A stretch of 64,000 nucleotides of DNA from DASUPK01 sp963782345 (lineage in GTDB: Bacteria; Actinomycetota; Thermoleophilia; Solirubrobacterales; 70-9): assembly GCA_963782345.1 (NCBI GenBank), contig CAWAJF010000007.1, positions 186,001 through 250,000 of the forward strand, written 5' to 3'. Each line of letters starts with the position of its first letter. Within the stretch, counting starts at the first letter, position 1. The notes beneath the pieces were generated by a model. It saw only the letters and a program-made list of their open reading frames with translations, had not been told where the DNA came from and did not search any database. Position numbers and translations under genes: made by a program. Of this stretch, positions 34,201 to 42,329 are shown one piece after another.

Positions 34201-34402
34201 GCTCGATATAGGTGCGATCGGCGAACTCCGGGTCGGTCATGATCGTCGCCGGGTTCGAGTTGACCAGGACGACCTCGTATCCCTCCTCCAGGAGCACCTT
34301 GCAGGCCTGCACCCCGGAGTAGTCGAACTCGGCGGCCTGCCCGATCACGATCGGCCCAGAGCCGATCAGGAGGATCTTCTGGATGTCGTCGCGCCTGGGC
34401 AT
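31262..34402 (-). CDS. carB: Carbamoyl-phosphate synthase large subunit
   Basis: 1046 residues from ATG 34402 (MPRRDDIQKILLIGSGPIVIGQAAE in part). It has two homologous ATP-grasp halves: the first with RPAFTLGGHGGG and IEMNPRVSRSS, the second with VILGSGPNRIGQGIEFDY, RPSYVLGGRAM and IEANPRASRTVPF. A C-terminal MGS-like regulatory domain (about 920-1046) has LGFKVIATAGTAQ. It makes carbamoyl phosphate from bicarbonate, glutamine-derived ammonia and two ATP. Its position in the pyrimidine operon suggests pyrimidine control, although arginine synthesis also needs the product. It starts 5 bases after carA. Confidence 0.97.
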   Translation of the reverse strand: MPRRDDIQKILLIGSGPIVIGQAAEFDYSGVQACKVLLEEGYEVVLVNSNPATIMTDPEFADRTYIEPLLPGPVAKVIERERPDALLPTLGGQTALNLAKALHDDGTLQRFDVELIGANYDAIHRAEDREAFRTTMETAGLRVPFSMIVESVQEGEQALESGELTLPIIVRPAFTLGGHGGGVANTETEFAQVVSEGLAASPINQVLVEESVLGWGEFELEVMRDRNDNVVIICSIENVDPMGVHTGDSVTVAPAQTLTDSLYQDLRDQAIRVIRAVGVETGGSNVQFAVDPESGEIVVIEMNPRVSRSSALASKATGFPIAKMAAKLAVGYALEEIPNDITRATPASFEPTIDYVVTKMPRFAFEKFPGAEGRLSTHMKSVGEAMAIGRTFRESFAKAMRSRELDDQPDVPASTGELLERLATPSSDRFDLIAAGFERGVELERIHEATMIDPWFLRELQALATEGDGTEGLERTYRAVDTCAAEFEARTPYFYSAHERPSANGSAGEVDRGDRPSVVILGSGPNRIGQGIEFDYCCVHAAMTARELDRDAVMVNCNPETVSTDYDTSDRLYFEPLTEEDVLAVCELERPEGVIVQFGGQTPLRLAKSLEEAGVPLLGTPVDAIDLAEDRGRFGALLRRLEIKHPPYGTALSAEEAVAISEDVGFPLLVRPSYVLGGRAMEICYDAETLAAYLEANVKADQEHPLLLDRFLENAIEVDVDALADGERCFVAGVMQHVEEAGVHSGDSACVIPPMSLGEEMQEEIRETTRKIALELGVIGLINVQYAVADGELYVIEANPRASRTVPFVSKAIGTPLAKIACRLMLGESLDDQDLPSEAPTHISVKEAVLPFARFAGADAVLGPEMRSTGEVMGIASDFPTAFGKAQAAAGVSLPEEGTIFISVTDSDKPAATQLATRFHDLGFKVIATAGTAQAISAMGVPVRKINKIGEGSPHVVDCIRSEEVDLVINTPTGSGARADGYEIRTAAVKHGVPCVTTMTGASAASRAIFAAVRGDVDVRTLQELHGTAPSATSSAPATAPEQGTD

Positions 34403-34407
34403 CTCGG

Positions 34408-35556
34408 TCAAACGGCTCGCTGCTCGGCTTCGCCTCCGCCGCGGCCTCGCATATCCAGCTCCAGGAAACGGTCGAAGAGGTAGCGGGCGTCGTGCGGACC
34501 GGGGCCTGCCTCGGGGTGGTACTGGACGGTGCACCCCGGTACGTCCTTCAGCACCAGTCCCTCCACCGTGCGGTCGTAGAGGTTCAGGTGGGAGAGCTCG
34601 GCCTCGCCGAAGTCCGTTTGCCAGCTGACGGGCTCATCGGCCTCGAGCTTCTGCTCACCCTCGGGTCCGGCGACGGCGAACCCGTGGTTCTGGGAGGTGA
34701 TGTCGATCCGCCCGGTCTCGAGGTCCTTGACCGGGTGGTTCGCTCCGCGGTGGCCGAAGGGGAGCTTGAAGGTCTCCAGGCCAATCGCGCGGCAGAGCAG
34801 CTGGTGGCCGAGGCAGATCCCGACCACCGGCTTCTTTCCGACCACGCCGCGGACGTTCTCGACGACATGGTCGAGCGCCGCCGGATCGCCCGGGCCGTTT
34901 GCGAGGAAGACGAGGTCGGGATCCCTGGCCAGGACTTCCTCAGCGGAAGCTGTGCACGGGAGCAAGGTCAACCGGCAATTCCGCTCGCGGAATTGCCGCA
35001 AGATGCTGCGCTTGATTCCGGTGTCGATGCCGACGACGTGGGGACCGTCCCCGTCGATCTCGACCGGCTCGGGTGGAGTGACCTGGTGGGCGAAGTCGGC
35101 GCCCTGCATCGATGGCTCCGCGCCGACCCGGTCCCGCGCCTCGGACTCGGCGAGCTCGGCGGGGAAGATGCCGCCCCGCATCGCACCGCGGTCGCGGATG
35201 TGGCGGACCAGCGCCCGCGTGTCGATTCCCCCGATCGCCGGCACGCCGCAGTCGCGCAGCCAGTCGAGCCAGCCTCCCTCCGCGGTGGCCGCGTCCTCGG
35301 TGTTCTTGCCCTCTCGCATGATCACGCCGCGGGCCTGGACGCGCTCGGACTCCATCGCGTCGGCCGAGACTCCGTAGTTGCCGATCAGCGGATAGGTGAA
35401 GGTGATGATCTGGCCTGCGTACGAGGGGTCTGTGACCGCCTCCTGGTAGCCCGTCATCGAGGTGTTGAAGACGACCTCGCCGGTCACCTCGCCGCCGGAG
35501 CCGAGCAGCTCCCCGTGGAGCCTCGTTCCATCCTCGAGGAGGATGTACCCACTCAT
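34408..35556 (-). CDS. carA: Carbamoyl-phosphate synthase small subunit
   Basis: 382 residues. The CPSase N-terminal domain (LEDGTRLHGELLG, VVFNTSMTGYQEAVTDPSYAGQ) is followed by a class I glutamine amidotransferase domain with nucleophile Cys248 in VVGICLGHQLL and the catalytic His/Glu in QYHPEAGPGP. It supplies ammonia to CarB through the tunnel. The ATG overlaps the preceding stop by 4 bases. Confidence 0.97.
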   Translation of the reverse strand: MSGYILLEDGTRLHGELLGSGGEVTGEVVFNTSMTGYQEAVTDPSYAGQIITFTYPLIGNYGVSADAMESERVQARGVIMREGKNTEDAATAEGGWLDWLRDCGVPAIGGIDTRALVRHIRDRGAMRGGIFPAELAESEARDRVGAEPSMQGADFAHQVTPPEPVEIDGDGPHVVGIDTGIKRSILRQFRERNCRLTLLPCTASAEEVLARDPDLVFLANGPGDPAALDHVVENVRGVVGKKPVVGICLGHQLLCRAIGLETFKLPFGHRGANHPVKDLETGRIDITSQNHGFAVAGPEGEQKLEADEPVSWQTDFGEAELSHLNLYDRTVEGLVLKDVPGCTVQYHPEAGPGPHDARYLFDRFLELDMRGRGGGEAEQRAV

Positions 35557-36122
35557 CCGACGACCTCTGGATTCGGGGCGTAATCGAGGATCAGCCGCTG
35601 CACCCGCTTGAACTCGTCGGTGCCGGCCCGGCCGAGCAGCTCGAAGAGAGCGGTCTCGACGCTGGTGAGCACCGCGCCCGCGCGCTCCATCTTGTGGAGC
35701 CCGACCCGCTTGTTCTCCTCGCTCCGCGAGCCGACCGCGTCCTCGGCGACCTGGACGTCGGTGCCGGCGCCGAGCAGGTCGAGGACCGTCTGGCTCACGC
35801 AGACATGGGCCTCGATCCCGCAGACGAGCGCCTGATCGCGACCGCCGAGGTCGAAGCCATCGGCGTCGGTCGCCGAGAAGCAGACCTTCTCGAGCGGCTC
35901 GGTGCCCTCGGGAAGGTGGTCGGCCACCTCGGCCGCCGTCTCCCCCAGCCCCTTCGGGTACTGCTCCGTCACCACAACTGGAACACCGATGACGCCGGCG
36001 CCCTCGATCAGGGTCGCAGTCGCCTGGGCCACCCGCTCAAAGCCCGGAATCGCCTTGCGGAAGCCCTCCTGGACGTCGACCACGACCAGCGCCGCCCGGT
36101 CCGGCTGGAGCTTCCCGCTCAC
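35553..36122 (-). CDS. Isochorismatase-like cysteine hydrolase
   Basis: 189 residues with a GTG start overlapping the pyrC stop (GTGA). The family triad is visible as Asp16 (VVVDVQEGF), Lys79 (EPLEKVCFSATD) and Cys108 (VCGIEAHVCVSQT). The protein resembles YcaC-like hydrolases of unknown substrate rather than nicotinamidases, as no metal-binding DxHxxH is apparent. Related cysteine hydrolases act on ureidoacrylate, N-carbamoyl compounds or biuret, so a substrate near carbamoyl/ureido chemistry would fit its place between pyrC and carA. That is inference. Confidence 0.85.
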   Translation of the reverse strand: MSGKLQPDRAALVVVDVQEGFRKAIPGFERVAQATATLIEGAGVIGVPVVVTEQYPKGLGETAAEVADHLPEGTEPLEKVCFSATDADGFDLGGRDQALVCGIEAHVCVSQTVLDLLGAGTDVQVAEDAVGSRSEENKRVGLHKMERAGAVLTSVETALFELLGRAGTDEFKRVQRLILDYAPNPEVVG

Positions 36123-37494
36123 GAGGCGACCCCCATGGCGAAGCTCCGCTGGCGGAAGGCGACCCGGCCCGCGGCGACGGTCACCAGCACCCGGCCCATC
36201 AGCTCGCGCCCGCCGAAGCAGCTGTTGTAGGAGCGGCTCTCGTAGCCGTCCTCGCCGACCGTCCAGGCGAGCTCGGGATCGATCAGCGCGACGTTCGCCA
36301 CCGCGCCGGTCTCGAGGCGCGGCGCCTCGATCCCGAACGGCTCGCCGCCGCAGGTCATTCGCTCCACGAGGATCTCGAGGGAGAGCACGCCCGGAAGGAC
36401 GAGGTCCGTATAGAGGGCGGCGAAGGCCGTCTCGAGGCCGGTCACTCCCATCGCCGCCTCCTCGAAGGGCACCTCCTTCTCCTCGGCCGCGTGGGGGGCG
36501 TGGTCGGTCGCGACGCAGTCGATCGTGCCGTCGCGCAGGCCCTCGATCAGCGCCTGGCGGTCGTCCTCGGTGCGCAGAGGAGGGTTCATCTTGAAGCGGG
36601 CATCGAGGCTGCGGACCGCCTCGTCGGTGAGGGCGAGGTGATGCGGGCTCGCCTCGCAGGTCACCTGGACGCCAGCGGCCTTGGCGCGGGCGATCTCCAC
36701 CACCGAGGCGCGCGCCGAGAGGTGCTGGACGTGGATCCGGGCCCCTTCATAGAGGGCGAGCGAGCAGTTGCGGGCGATCATCGTCGACTCGGAGACCGCG
36801 GGGATGCCTGCCATGCCGAGCACCGCGGAGACCTCCCCCTCGTTCATCACGCCGCCGGCCGAGAGATCGGGGTCCTCCTCGTGCAGGGCGATCACCCCGC
36901 CGGCCAGACGCTGGTACTGGAGCGCGCGGCGCAGGACCCTCGCATTGGCGATCGGCAGACCGTCATCGGAGAACCCGATCGCGCCGGCATCCGAGAGCTC
37001 GGCCATCTCGGTCAGCTCCTCGCCGCCCATCCCGCGCGTCACGTTGGCGATGAAACCCACCGGGATCGAGGCCTCGCGCTCGGCGCGGTCGCGAACCGAG
37101 CCGAGGACCGCGGCGGAGTCGATCGGCGGAGAGGTGTTGGCCATCGCAATCACCGCGCAGTACCCGCCGGCCGCGGCGGAGCGGGTGCCGGTCTCGAGAT
37201 CCTCCTTGTGCTCCTGGCCCGGGACCCGGAAGTGGACGTGGGGATCGACGAAAGCCGGGACGCCGAGCAATCCCTCTCCATTGATCACCTCGGCCCCCTC
37301 GATCTCCGGGGCCGCTCCGCGCTCGGCGATCTCGGCGATCTCGCCGTTGCGCACGACCAGGTCACGGACCGCGTCGAGCCCGGTCCTCGGGTCGATCAGA
37401 CGAGCGCCCTGCACGATCAGGTTCGCTCCGGGCCCGGCCCGGGAGATCAGCTTGGGGGCGGCGGCGCTCCCGTCAGACCCGTTGACCGCGACGT

Positions 37495-37498
<4 letters not shown>
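36119..37498 (-). CDS. pyrC: Dihydroorotase
   Basis: 459 residues. The amidohydrolase metal motif is PAFVDPHVHFRVPGQEHKE (His87, His89), followed by GGYCAVIAMANTSPPI, VQHLSARASVVEI, TCEASPHHLALTD and the catalytic aspartate in VATDHAPH. The type is the long class I dihydroorotase. It cyclises carbamoyl-aspartate to dihydroorotate. A non-homologous 25-residue N-terminus precedes the beta-sandwich. The ATG overlaps the pyrB stop by 4 bases (ATGA). Confidence 0.95.
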
Positions 37499-38450
<952 letters not shown>

Positions 38451-38454
<4 letters not shown>

Positions 38455-39005
38455 GCGGCCGCCTTGGCGGGGGTGATCGCGACCTCGTCTGTTCCGTCGG
38501 TCTCCTCCAGTCGAACGTTCACCCGCTCGCCGGGAGCCGTCGGCAGGTTCTTGCCGACGTAATCCGGGCGGATCGGCAGCTCGCGATGTCCGCGGTCGGC
38601 GAGCACCGCCAGCTGGACGCGCGCCGGGCGGCCGTAGTCGAAGAGCGCGTCGATCGCGGCGCGGACCGTGCGCCCCGTGTAGAGGACGTCATCCACCAGG
38701 ACGATCGTGCGGCCGGCGAGGTCGAAGTCGAGGTGGGAGTCGTGGACGACCGGCGCGTCGCGCGGCTCGCGGCGCTCGATGTCGTCGCGGTAGAAGGAGA
38801 TGTCCAGATCCCCGAGCGGGACCTCTGCGCCGGAGAGCTCGGCGAGGAGGATGTGCAGGCGGCGGCAGATGACGGCTCCGCGCGTGTGGATGCCGACCAG
38901 CGCCAGCCGATCCGAGTCCTCGTTCTTCTCGACGATCTCATGGGCGATACGGACAAGCGCCCGCCGTAGATCGTCGTGATCGAGGACGACCTTCTCGTCG
39001 CTCAT
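38451..39005 (-). CDS. pyrR: Pyrimidine operon regulator / uracil phosphoribosyltransferase PyrR
   Basis: 184 residues. The PRPP-binding loop is IVLVDDVLYTGRTVRAAID, with VGIHTRGAVICRRL and LDISFYRDDIERRE earlier, all typical of bifunctional PyrR. UMP/UTP-loaded PyrR binds pyr mRNA and lowers expression of the operon. The gene is first in the operon. ATG 39005 is preceded by GAAGGAGCAGC, an excellent Shine-Dalgarno that sits just after a leader hairpin. Confidence 0.95.
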
Positions 39006-39018
39006 GCTGCTCCTTCCT

Positions 39019-39055
39019 GGCCTCGCGGGACCGGGTTAAAGGGGCTTGCCCGGCC
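39019..39055 (-). promoter_or_regulatory. Leader hairpin before pyrR, possible PyrR target
   Basis: On the minus strand the leader between a TACGCT -10-like box (39061-39056) and the pyrR start contains nested complementary arms GGCC...GGCC and CCGGG...CCCGG closing on a loop with AAGCCCCTTTAA. The hairpin ends a few bases before the Shine-Dalgarno. No U-tract terminator follows, so any control would act on translation, as proposed for PyrR in mycobacteria. Confidence 0.35.
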
Positions 39056-39070
39056 AGCGTAGCAGCGGGT

Positions 39071-39229
39071 GTGGCGGAATCGTTCGGGCTCGAAGCCAGT
39101 TGCACGACGTTCCGGTCTTGGGCTTCGCCTTGGCATCGGGCGGCGGGGGAGCCCCAGCGACACCTGGACGGAGGGCGGCACAAGCACCGGCGCTCCTCGT
39201 GCCGGAAGTGCAAGAAGAAGCGGAAGTAA
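39071..39229 (+). CDS. Possible small basic CxxC protein
   Basis: A GTG-started frame of 52 residues ends in RHLDGGRHKHRRSSCRKC then a run of lysine/arginine before TAA. The C-terminal half has high third-position GC in this frame and a CxxC next to a basic tail, reminiscent of small nucleic-acid-binding proteins. The N-terminal half codes poorly and the ribosome binding site is weak. It fills most of the 257-base gap between pyrR and the hydrolase, which otherwise holds only the pyrR leader. It may be spurious. Confidence 0.25.
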   Translation: MAESFGLEASCTTFRSWASPWHRAAGEPQRHLDGGRHKHRRSSCRKCKKKRK

Positions 39230-39262
39230 GGCACAGCCTCCCCGAGGCGGGATGATGCCTCC

Positions 39263-40129
39263 ATGCGCAGCGCGGTTGCGGGGGCGATAGAAGCGCACCG
39301 GCGGGCCGGCCGGGAGTTCGAGGCGGGCGGCCTCGCCAGCTTCGTCCGCGAGGAGGGTGAGGGCGATCCGGTCGTCCTGATGCACGGCATCCCGGTCAGC
39401 TCCTACCTGTATCGGAAGGTCCTGCCGCTGCTGGCCGAGCGCGGGCTTCGCGGAGTGGCCTTCGATCTCCCCGGCCTCGGCCTTGCGGAGAAGCCGGTGG
39501 GCTTCGACTACACCTGGTCCGGGCTCGGGCGCTGGACCGGCGAGGCGATCGACGCGCTCGGCATCGAGAGCTGCCACCTGGTCCTCCACGACATCGGCGG
39601 GCCCGTCGCGCTGGAGTGGGCGCTGCGGAACGTCGAGCGGGTGCGGTCCCTCACCGTCCTGGACACGCTGATCGATGTCGCACACTTCCGGCGCGTCTGG
39701 AGCATGGACCTGGCGGCGCCGCCCGTGATCGGGCCGCTCTGGGTGGCGACGATCCGCCCGCCGGTGGCCCGCTGGCTCTTCTATCTGCAGGGAATCGCGG
39801 ACCGCTCCTCGACGCCGCCGCACGAGGTCGACGCGCATATCGCTCTGCTCCATCGCGACGGCGGCGGGCGGTCCTTCCGGCAGATCGTTCGCGGCTTCGA
39901 GCTGACCGAGGAGAGGGAGCGCTTCTACGTCGATGGGCTGCGCGCGGCGGGCTGGCCGGCGTCGATCGTCTGGGGAGAACGCGATCCGGCGCTCGGGACG
40001 GAACGCCGTCAGGTGTTCGAGGAGACGCTGGGAATCGAGGCGAAGATGCTTCCGGCCAAGCACTTCCCCCAGGAGGATCAGGCGCCGGCGGTCGCCGGCG
40101 CGATCGCCGGCCTCGCCGGTTCGGCCTAG
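39263..40129 (+). CDS. Alpha/beta hydrolase, haloalkane-dehalogenase-like
   Basis: 288 residues. The oxyanion segment is VVLMHGIPVSSYLYRKV and the nucleophile elbow is VLHDIGGPVALEW, where the nucleophile is Asp (about residue 113), not Ser. The C-terminal base is His in KHFPQEDQAP. Asp nucleophile plus HxFxQED are features of haloalkane dehalogenases and epoxide hydrolases. A cap domain lies between about residues 135 and 215. The substrate is unknown; halogenated or epoxide compounds are possible. It stands alone on the plus strand and shares a CTAG stop overlap with the converging RNase Z gene. Confidence 0.88.
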   Translation: MRSAVAGAIEAHRRAGREFEAGGLASFVREEGEGDPVVLMHGIPVSSYLYRKVLPLLAERGLRGVAFDLPGLGLAEKPVGFDYTWSGLGRWTGEAIDALGIESCHLVLHDIGGPVALEWALRNVERVRSLTVLDTLIDVAHFRRVWSMDLAAPPVIGPLWVATIRPPVARWLFYLQGIADRSSTPPHEVDAHIALLHRDGGGRSFRQIVRGFELTEERERFYVDGLRAAGWPASIVWGERDPALGTERRQVFEETLGIEAKMLPAKHFPQEDQAPAVAGAIAGLAGSA

Positions 40130-41109
40130 TCGGCGGTGGGCGCCGGCTCGGCCCGCGGCTCGGGCCGCTGCCTCGCCCCCTCCTGGACCAGCTCGGGATC
40201 CCCGCGCTCGGGGAACGGGATCTCCACCAGATCGAAGTCCCGCGGCGCGACGGTGTTCGGGAAGACGTCGCGCGCCTCGCCGAGCACGGCGGAGACGTTG
40301 TACCTCGACGAGACATGCACGATCGCGAGCATGTGGACCTCCGCGTCGGCGGCGAGCTGGGCGGCGTCGCGCGCGGTCGAGTGACCGGTGTCCGCAGCCC
40401 GGGCCAACTCCTCGACCGCGAAGGTTCCGTCGTGGACCAGCAGCTGCGCGGCGTGGGCGGCGATGCGGGTCATCTCGCACGGAGCGGTGTCGCCGGTGAT
40501 CACGACCTTGCGGCCGTGGCGCGGTTCGCCGAGCACCTGTTCCGGGCGCACCTCCGAGCCGTCGACCGCGACGGTCTCGCCGCGCTGGAGCCGGCCGAAG
40601 TCGCGGTCGTCCTTGATCCCGAGGCCGCGGGCGGCCTCGACGTCGAAGCGCCCGGGCCGCTCAGGCTCGACATACGCGTAGCCGAGCGCCTTCATCCGGT
40701 GCTCGACGTCAAAGGCGCGCATCTCGAAGCCGTCGTGGTCGATCCCCTCCCCCGGCCCGAGCTCGATCAGCTCCACCTCATAGCGCAAACGCCCGAAGAT
40801 CCGCCGCAGCGCATCGAAGAGTCCGTGGAGCCCGGCGGGCCCGATGATCCGCAGCGGCGCCCGCCGCTCCATCAGGTCGTAGGTCTTGAGCAGCCCCGGC
40901 AGCCCGAGGTAATGGTCGGCGTGGAAGTGCGTGATGTAGATGTCGTCGACCTGGACGAGCCCGGTCGAGTTGATCATCTGCCGCTGGGCCCCCTCGCCGC
41001 AGTCGACCAGGATCCGCGCGCCGCCCGCTCGGATCAGCAGGCATGCGGTCGCCCTCCGCGCCGAGGGCACGGAGCCGCCGGTGCCGAGGAAGACGACCGA
41101 GAGATCCAC
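40126..41109 (-). CDS. rnz: Ribonuclease Z
   Basis: 327 residues. The metallo-beta-lactamase motif is THFHADHYLGLPGLL, with VVFLGTGGSVPSARR at the N-terminus (the PTxxR-like start), GDTAPCEM, DGTFA and the GHSTARDAA (HST) loop. It trims the 3' trailer from pre-tRNAs that lack an encoded CCA. The C-terminal 25 residues are Pro/Arg-rich. The gene starts 25 bases from a divergent tRNA-Arg gene that ends without CCA, so enzyme and substrate are side by side. Confidence 0.95.
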   Translation of the reverse strand: MDLSVVFLGTGGSVPSARRATACLLIRAGGARILVDCGEGAQRQMINSTGLVQVDDIYITHFHADHYLGLPGLLKTYDLMERRAPLRIIGPAGLHGLFDALRRIFGRLRYEVELIELGPGEGIDHDGFEMRAFDVEHRMKALGYAYVEPERPGRFDVEAARGLGIKDDRDFGRLQRGETVAVDGSEVRPEQVLGEPRHGRKVVITGDTAPCEMTRIAAHAAQLLVHDGTFAVEELARAADTGHSTARDAAQLAADAEVHMLAIVHVSSRYNVSAVLGEARDVFPNTVAPRDFDLVEIPFPERGDPELVQEGARQRPEPRAEPAPTAD

Positions 41110-41134
41110 GGGCCTAGCCTAGACTTGCCATCTC

Positions 41135-41208
41135 GCGCCCGTAGCTCAGCTGGATAGAGCGCCGCCCTCCGGAGGCGGAAGTCGCAGGTTCGAATCCTGC
41201 CGGGCGCG
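41135..41208 (+). tRNA. tRNA-Arg (anticodon CCG)
   Basis: A full cloverleaf: acceptor GCGCCCG paired with CGGGCGC, D arm GCTC/GAGC, anticodon stem CCGCC/GGCGG around loop CTCCGGA (anticodon CCG at 41169-41171, reading CGG), T arm GCAGG-TTCGAAT-CCTGC and discriminator G at 41208. No CCA is encoded. A TAGACT -10-like box lies at 41120-41125. A GC-rich hairpin (41236-41253) follows, without a T-tract. Confidence 0.97.
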
Positions 41209-41275
41209 CTCAGCAGCCGCCTGATCCAGGCCGGACCCGGCTCAACTGCCGGGGCCCCCCATATCCTTCGCGGCG

Positions 41276-41932
41276 TTGAGTGAGGCGGACGCAGAGAGCA
41301 GCGGCGGGACGGCCCGGGGGGCCCGCGAGTGGGCCGAGTTGTGGTCCGCGCTGCTGCTCGCCGCCGCGACCGTCGCCACCGCCTTCAGCGCCTACGAGGC
41401 GACTCGCTGGAGCGGCGTGCAGGCCACCAAGTTCACGGAGGCAAGTGCCGAACGCACCGAATCGGCCAAGGCGAGCTCCGAGGGGTTCTCGCTGGTGACG
41501 ATCGACGCCGATCTGTTCACGCAGTACGCGGTCGCTTTCACCGAGGGGAACCATCACCTCATGCGCATCCTCCAGCGCCGCTTCTTCCGCAACGAGTTCA
41601 AGCCGGCGTTTCGCGAGTGGTCCGCTGAGCATCCCTTGACCAACCCCAAGGCGGTCGCGACGCCGTTCCAGCTCCCCTCCTACCGGCCCCGGAGACTCCA
41701 GCAGTCGAACGAGCTCACCGCGCAGGCCTCGGCCCGGTTCGAGGAGGGCCGCAGGGCCAACCAGAACTCCGATGACTACGTCCTGGCGACGATCTTCTTC
41801 GCCGCGGTCCTCTTCTTCGCCGGGCTCTCCCCGAAGTTCAGCGTGGACCGCATCGCGCTCGGCGCCCTCGGCTTCGGGACCCTCGTCTTCCTGGCTGGAG
41901 TAGCTCGGATCCTGACGCTCCCATTTCACTGA
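41276..41932 (+). CDS. Uncharacterised membrane protein with three predicted helices
   Basis: 218 residues with a TTG start (the only plausible one; no good ribosome binding site). One transmembrane helix lies near residues 22-42 (SALLLAAATVATAFSAYEA). A 120-residue soluble segment follows with a heptad-like region (GVQATKFTEASAERTESAKA), then two C-terminal helices at about 167-186 and 191-212. The overall layout is like small actinobacterial DUF4337-type membrane proteins, but the match is not firm. Function unknown. It stands alone after the tRNA. Confidence 0.75.
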   Translation: MSEADAESSGGTARGAREWAELWSALLLAAATVATAFSAYEATRWSGVQATKFTEASAERTESAKASSEGFSLVTIDADLFTQYAVAFTEGNHHLMRILQRRFFRNEFKPAFREWSAEHPLTNPKAVATPFQLPSYRPRRLQQSNELTAQASARFEEGRRANQNSDDYVLATIFFAAVLFFAGLSPKFSVDRIALGALGFGTLVFLAGVARILTLPFH

Positions 41933-41945
41933 CGGCGGCGGCGGT

Positions 41946-41969
41946 CGCATCGTCGGCTCGGACGATGCG
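41946..41969. other. Inverted repeat between converging genes
   Basis: CGCATCGTC and GACGATGCG form a perfect 9-bp stem with a 6-base loop in the 84-base gap between the membrane-protein gene and the sulfur-carrier gene, which converge here. No T-tract follows on either side. It may be a Rho-assisted or bidirectional terminator. Confidence 0.4.
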
Positions 41970-42016
41970 GACGTTCCCCGCATGACGGGGCCGCCGTAGA
42001 CCTGCTGGGCGGGTTC

Positions 42017-42289
42017 TCAGCCGCCGGCGACGGCGGGGAGGATCGTGACCTCGTCGCCGTCGTTGACAGCGGTGTCGAGGCCGTCCTGGAAGCGGATGTC
42101 CTCGCCGGAGACGTAGACGTTCACGAAGCGGCGCAGATCGCCGTCCTGGGTGATCCGCTCGCGGAGGCCGTCGTGCTGGTCGAAGACCGCATCCAGCGCC
42201 TCGCCGACCGTCGACCCCTCGACCTCGAGCTCGCCGTCCCCGCCGGTGGCGGCGCGGAGCTGGGCCGGGATCTTCACGGTGACGCTCAT
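42017..42289 (-). CDS. metO: MoaD/ThiS-like sulfur carrier protein, probable MetO
   Basis: 90 residues with the ubiquitin-like fold of small sulfur carriers. VTVKIPAQLRAATGG opens it, FVNVYVSGEDIRFQDGLDTAV lies in the middle, DGDEVTILPAVAGG closes it, and the free C-terminal Gly-Gly needed for adenylation and thiocarboxylation is present. It lies 40 bases downstream of a threonine-synthase homologue under a SAM riboswitch. That arrangement matches the MetM/MetO system described in Streptomyces, where the carrier donates sulfur to O-phosphohomoserine. No molybdopterin genes are nearby, so MoaD itself is less likely. Confidence 0.8.
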   Translation of the reverse strand: MSVTVKIPAQLRAATGGDGELEVEGSTVGEALDAVFDQHDGLRERITQDGDLRRFVNVYVSGEDIRFQDGLDTAVNDGDEVTILPAVAGG

Positions 42290-42329
42290 CGGGCGGAGAT
42301 CTTAGTCATCGGTCCCCTCGGCGGCTTTC

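Noticed and set aside
41236..41253. GC hairpin after tRNA-Arg as terminator
   Set aside because: Six-bp stem without any T-tract; too weak to list as a terminator.
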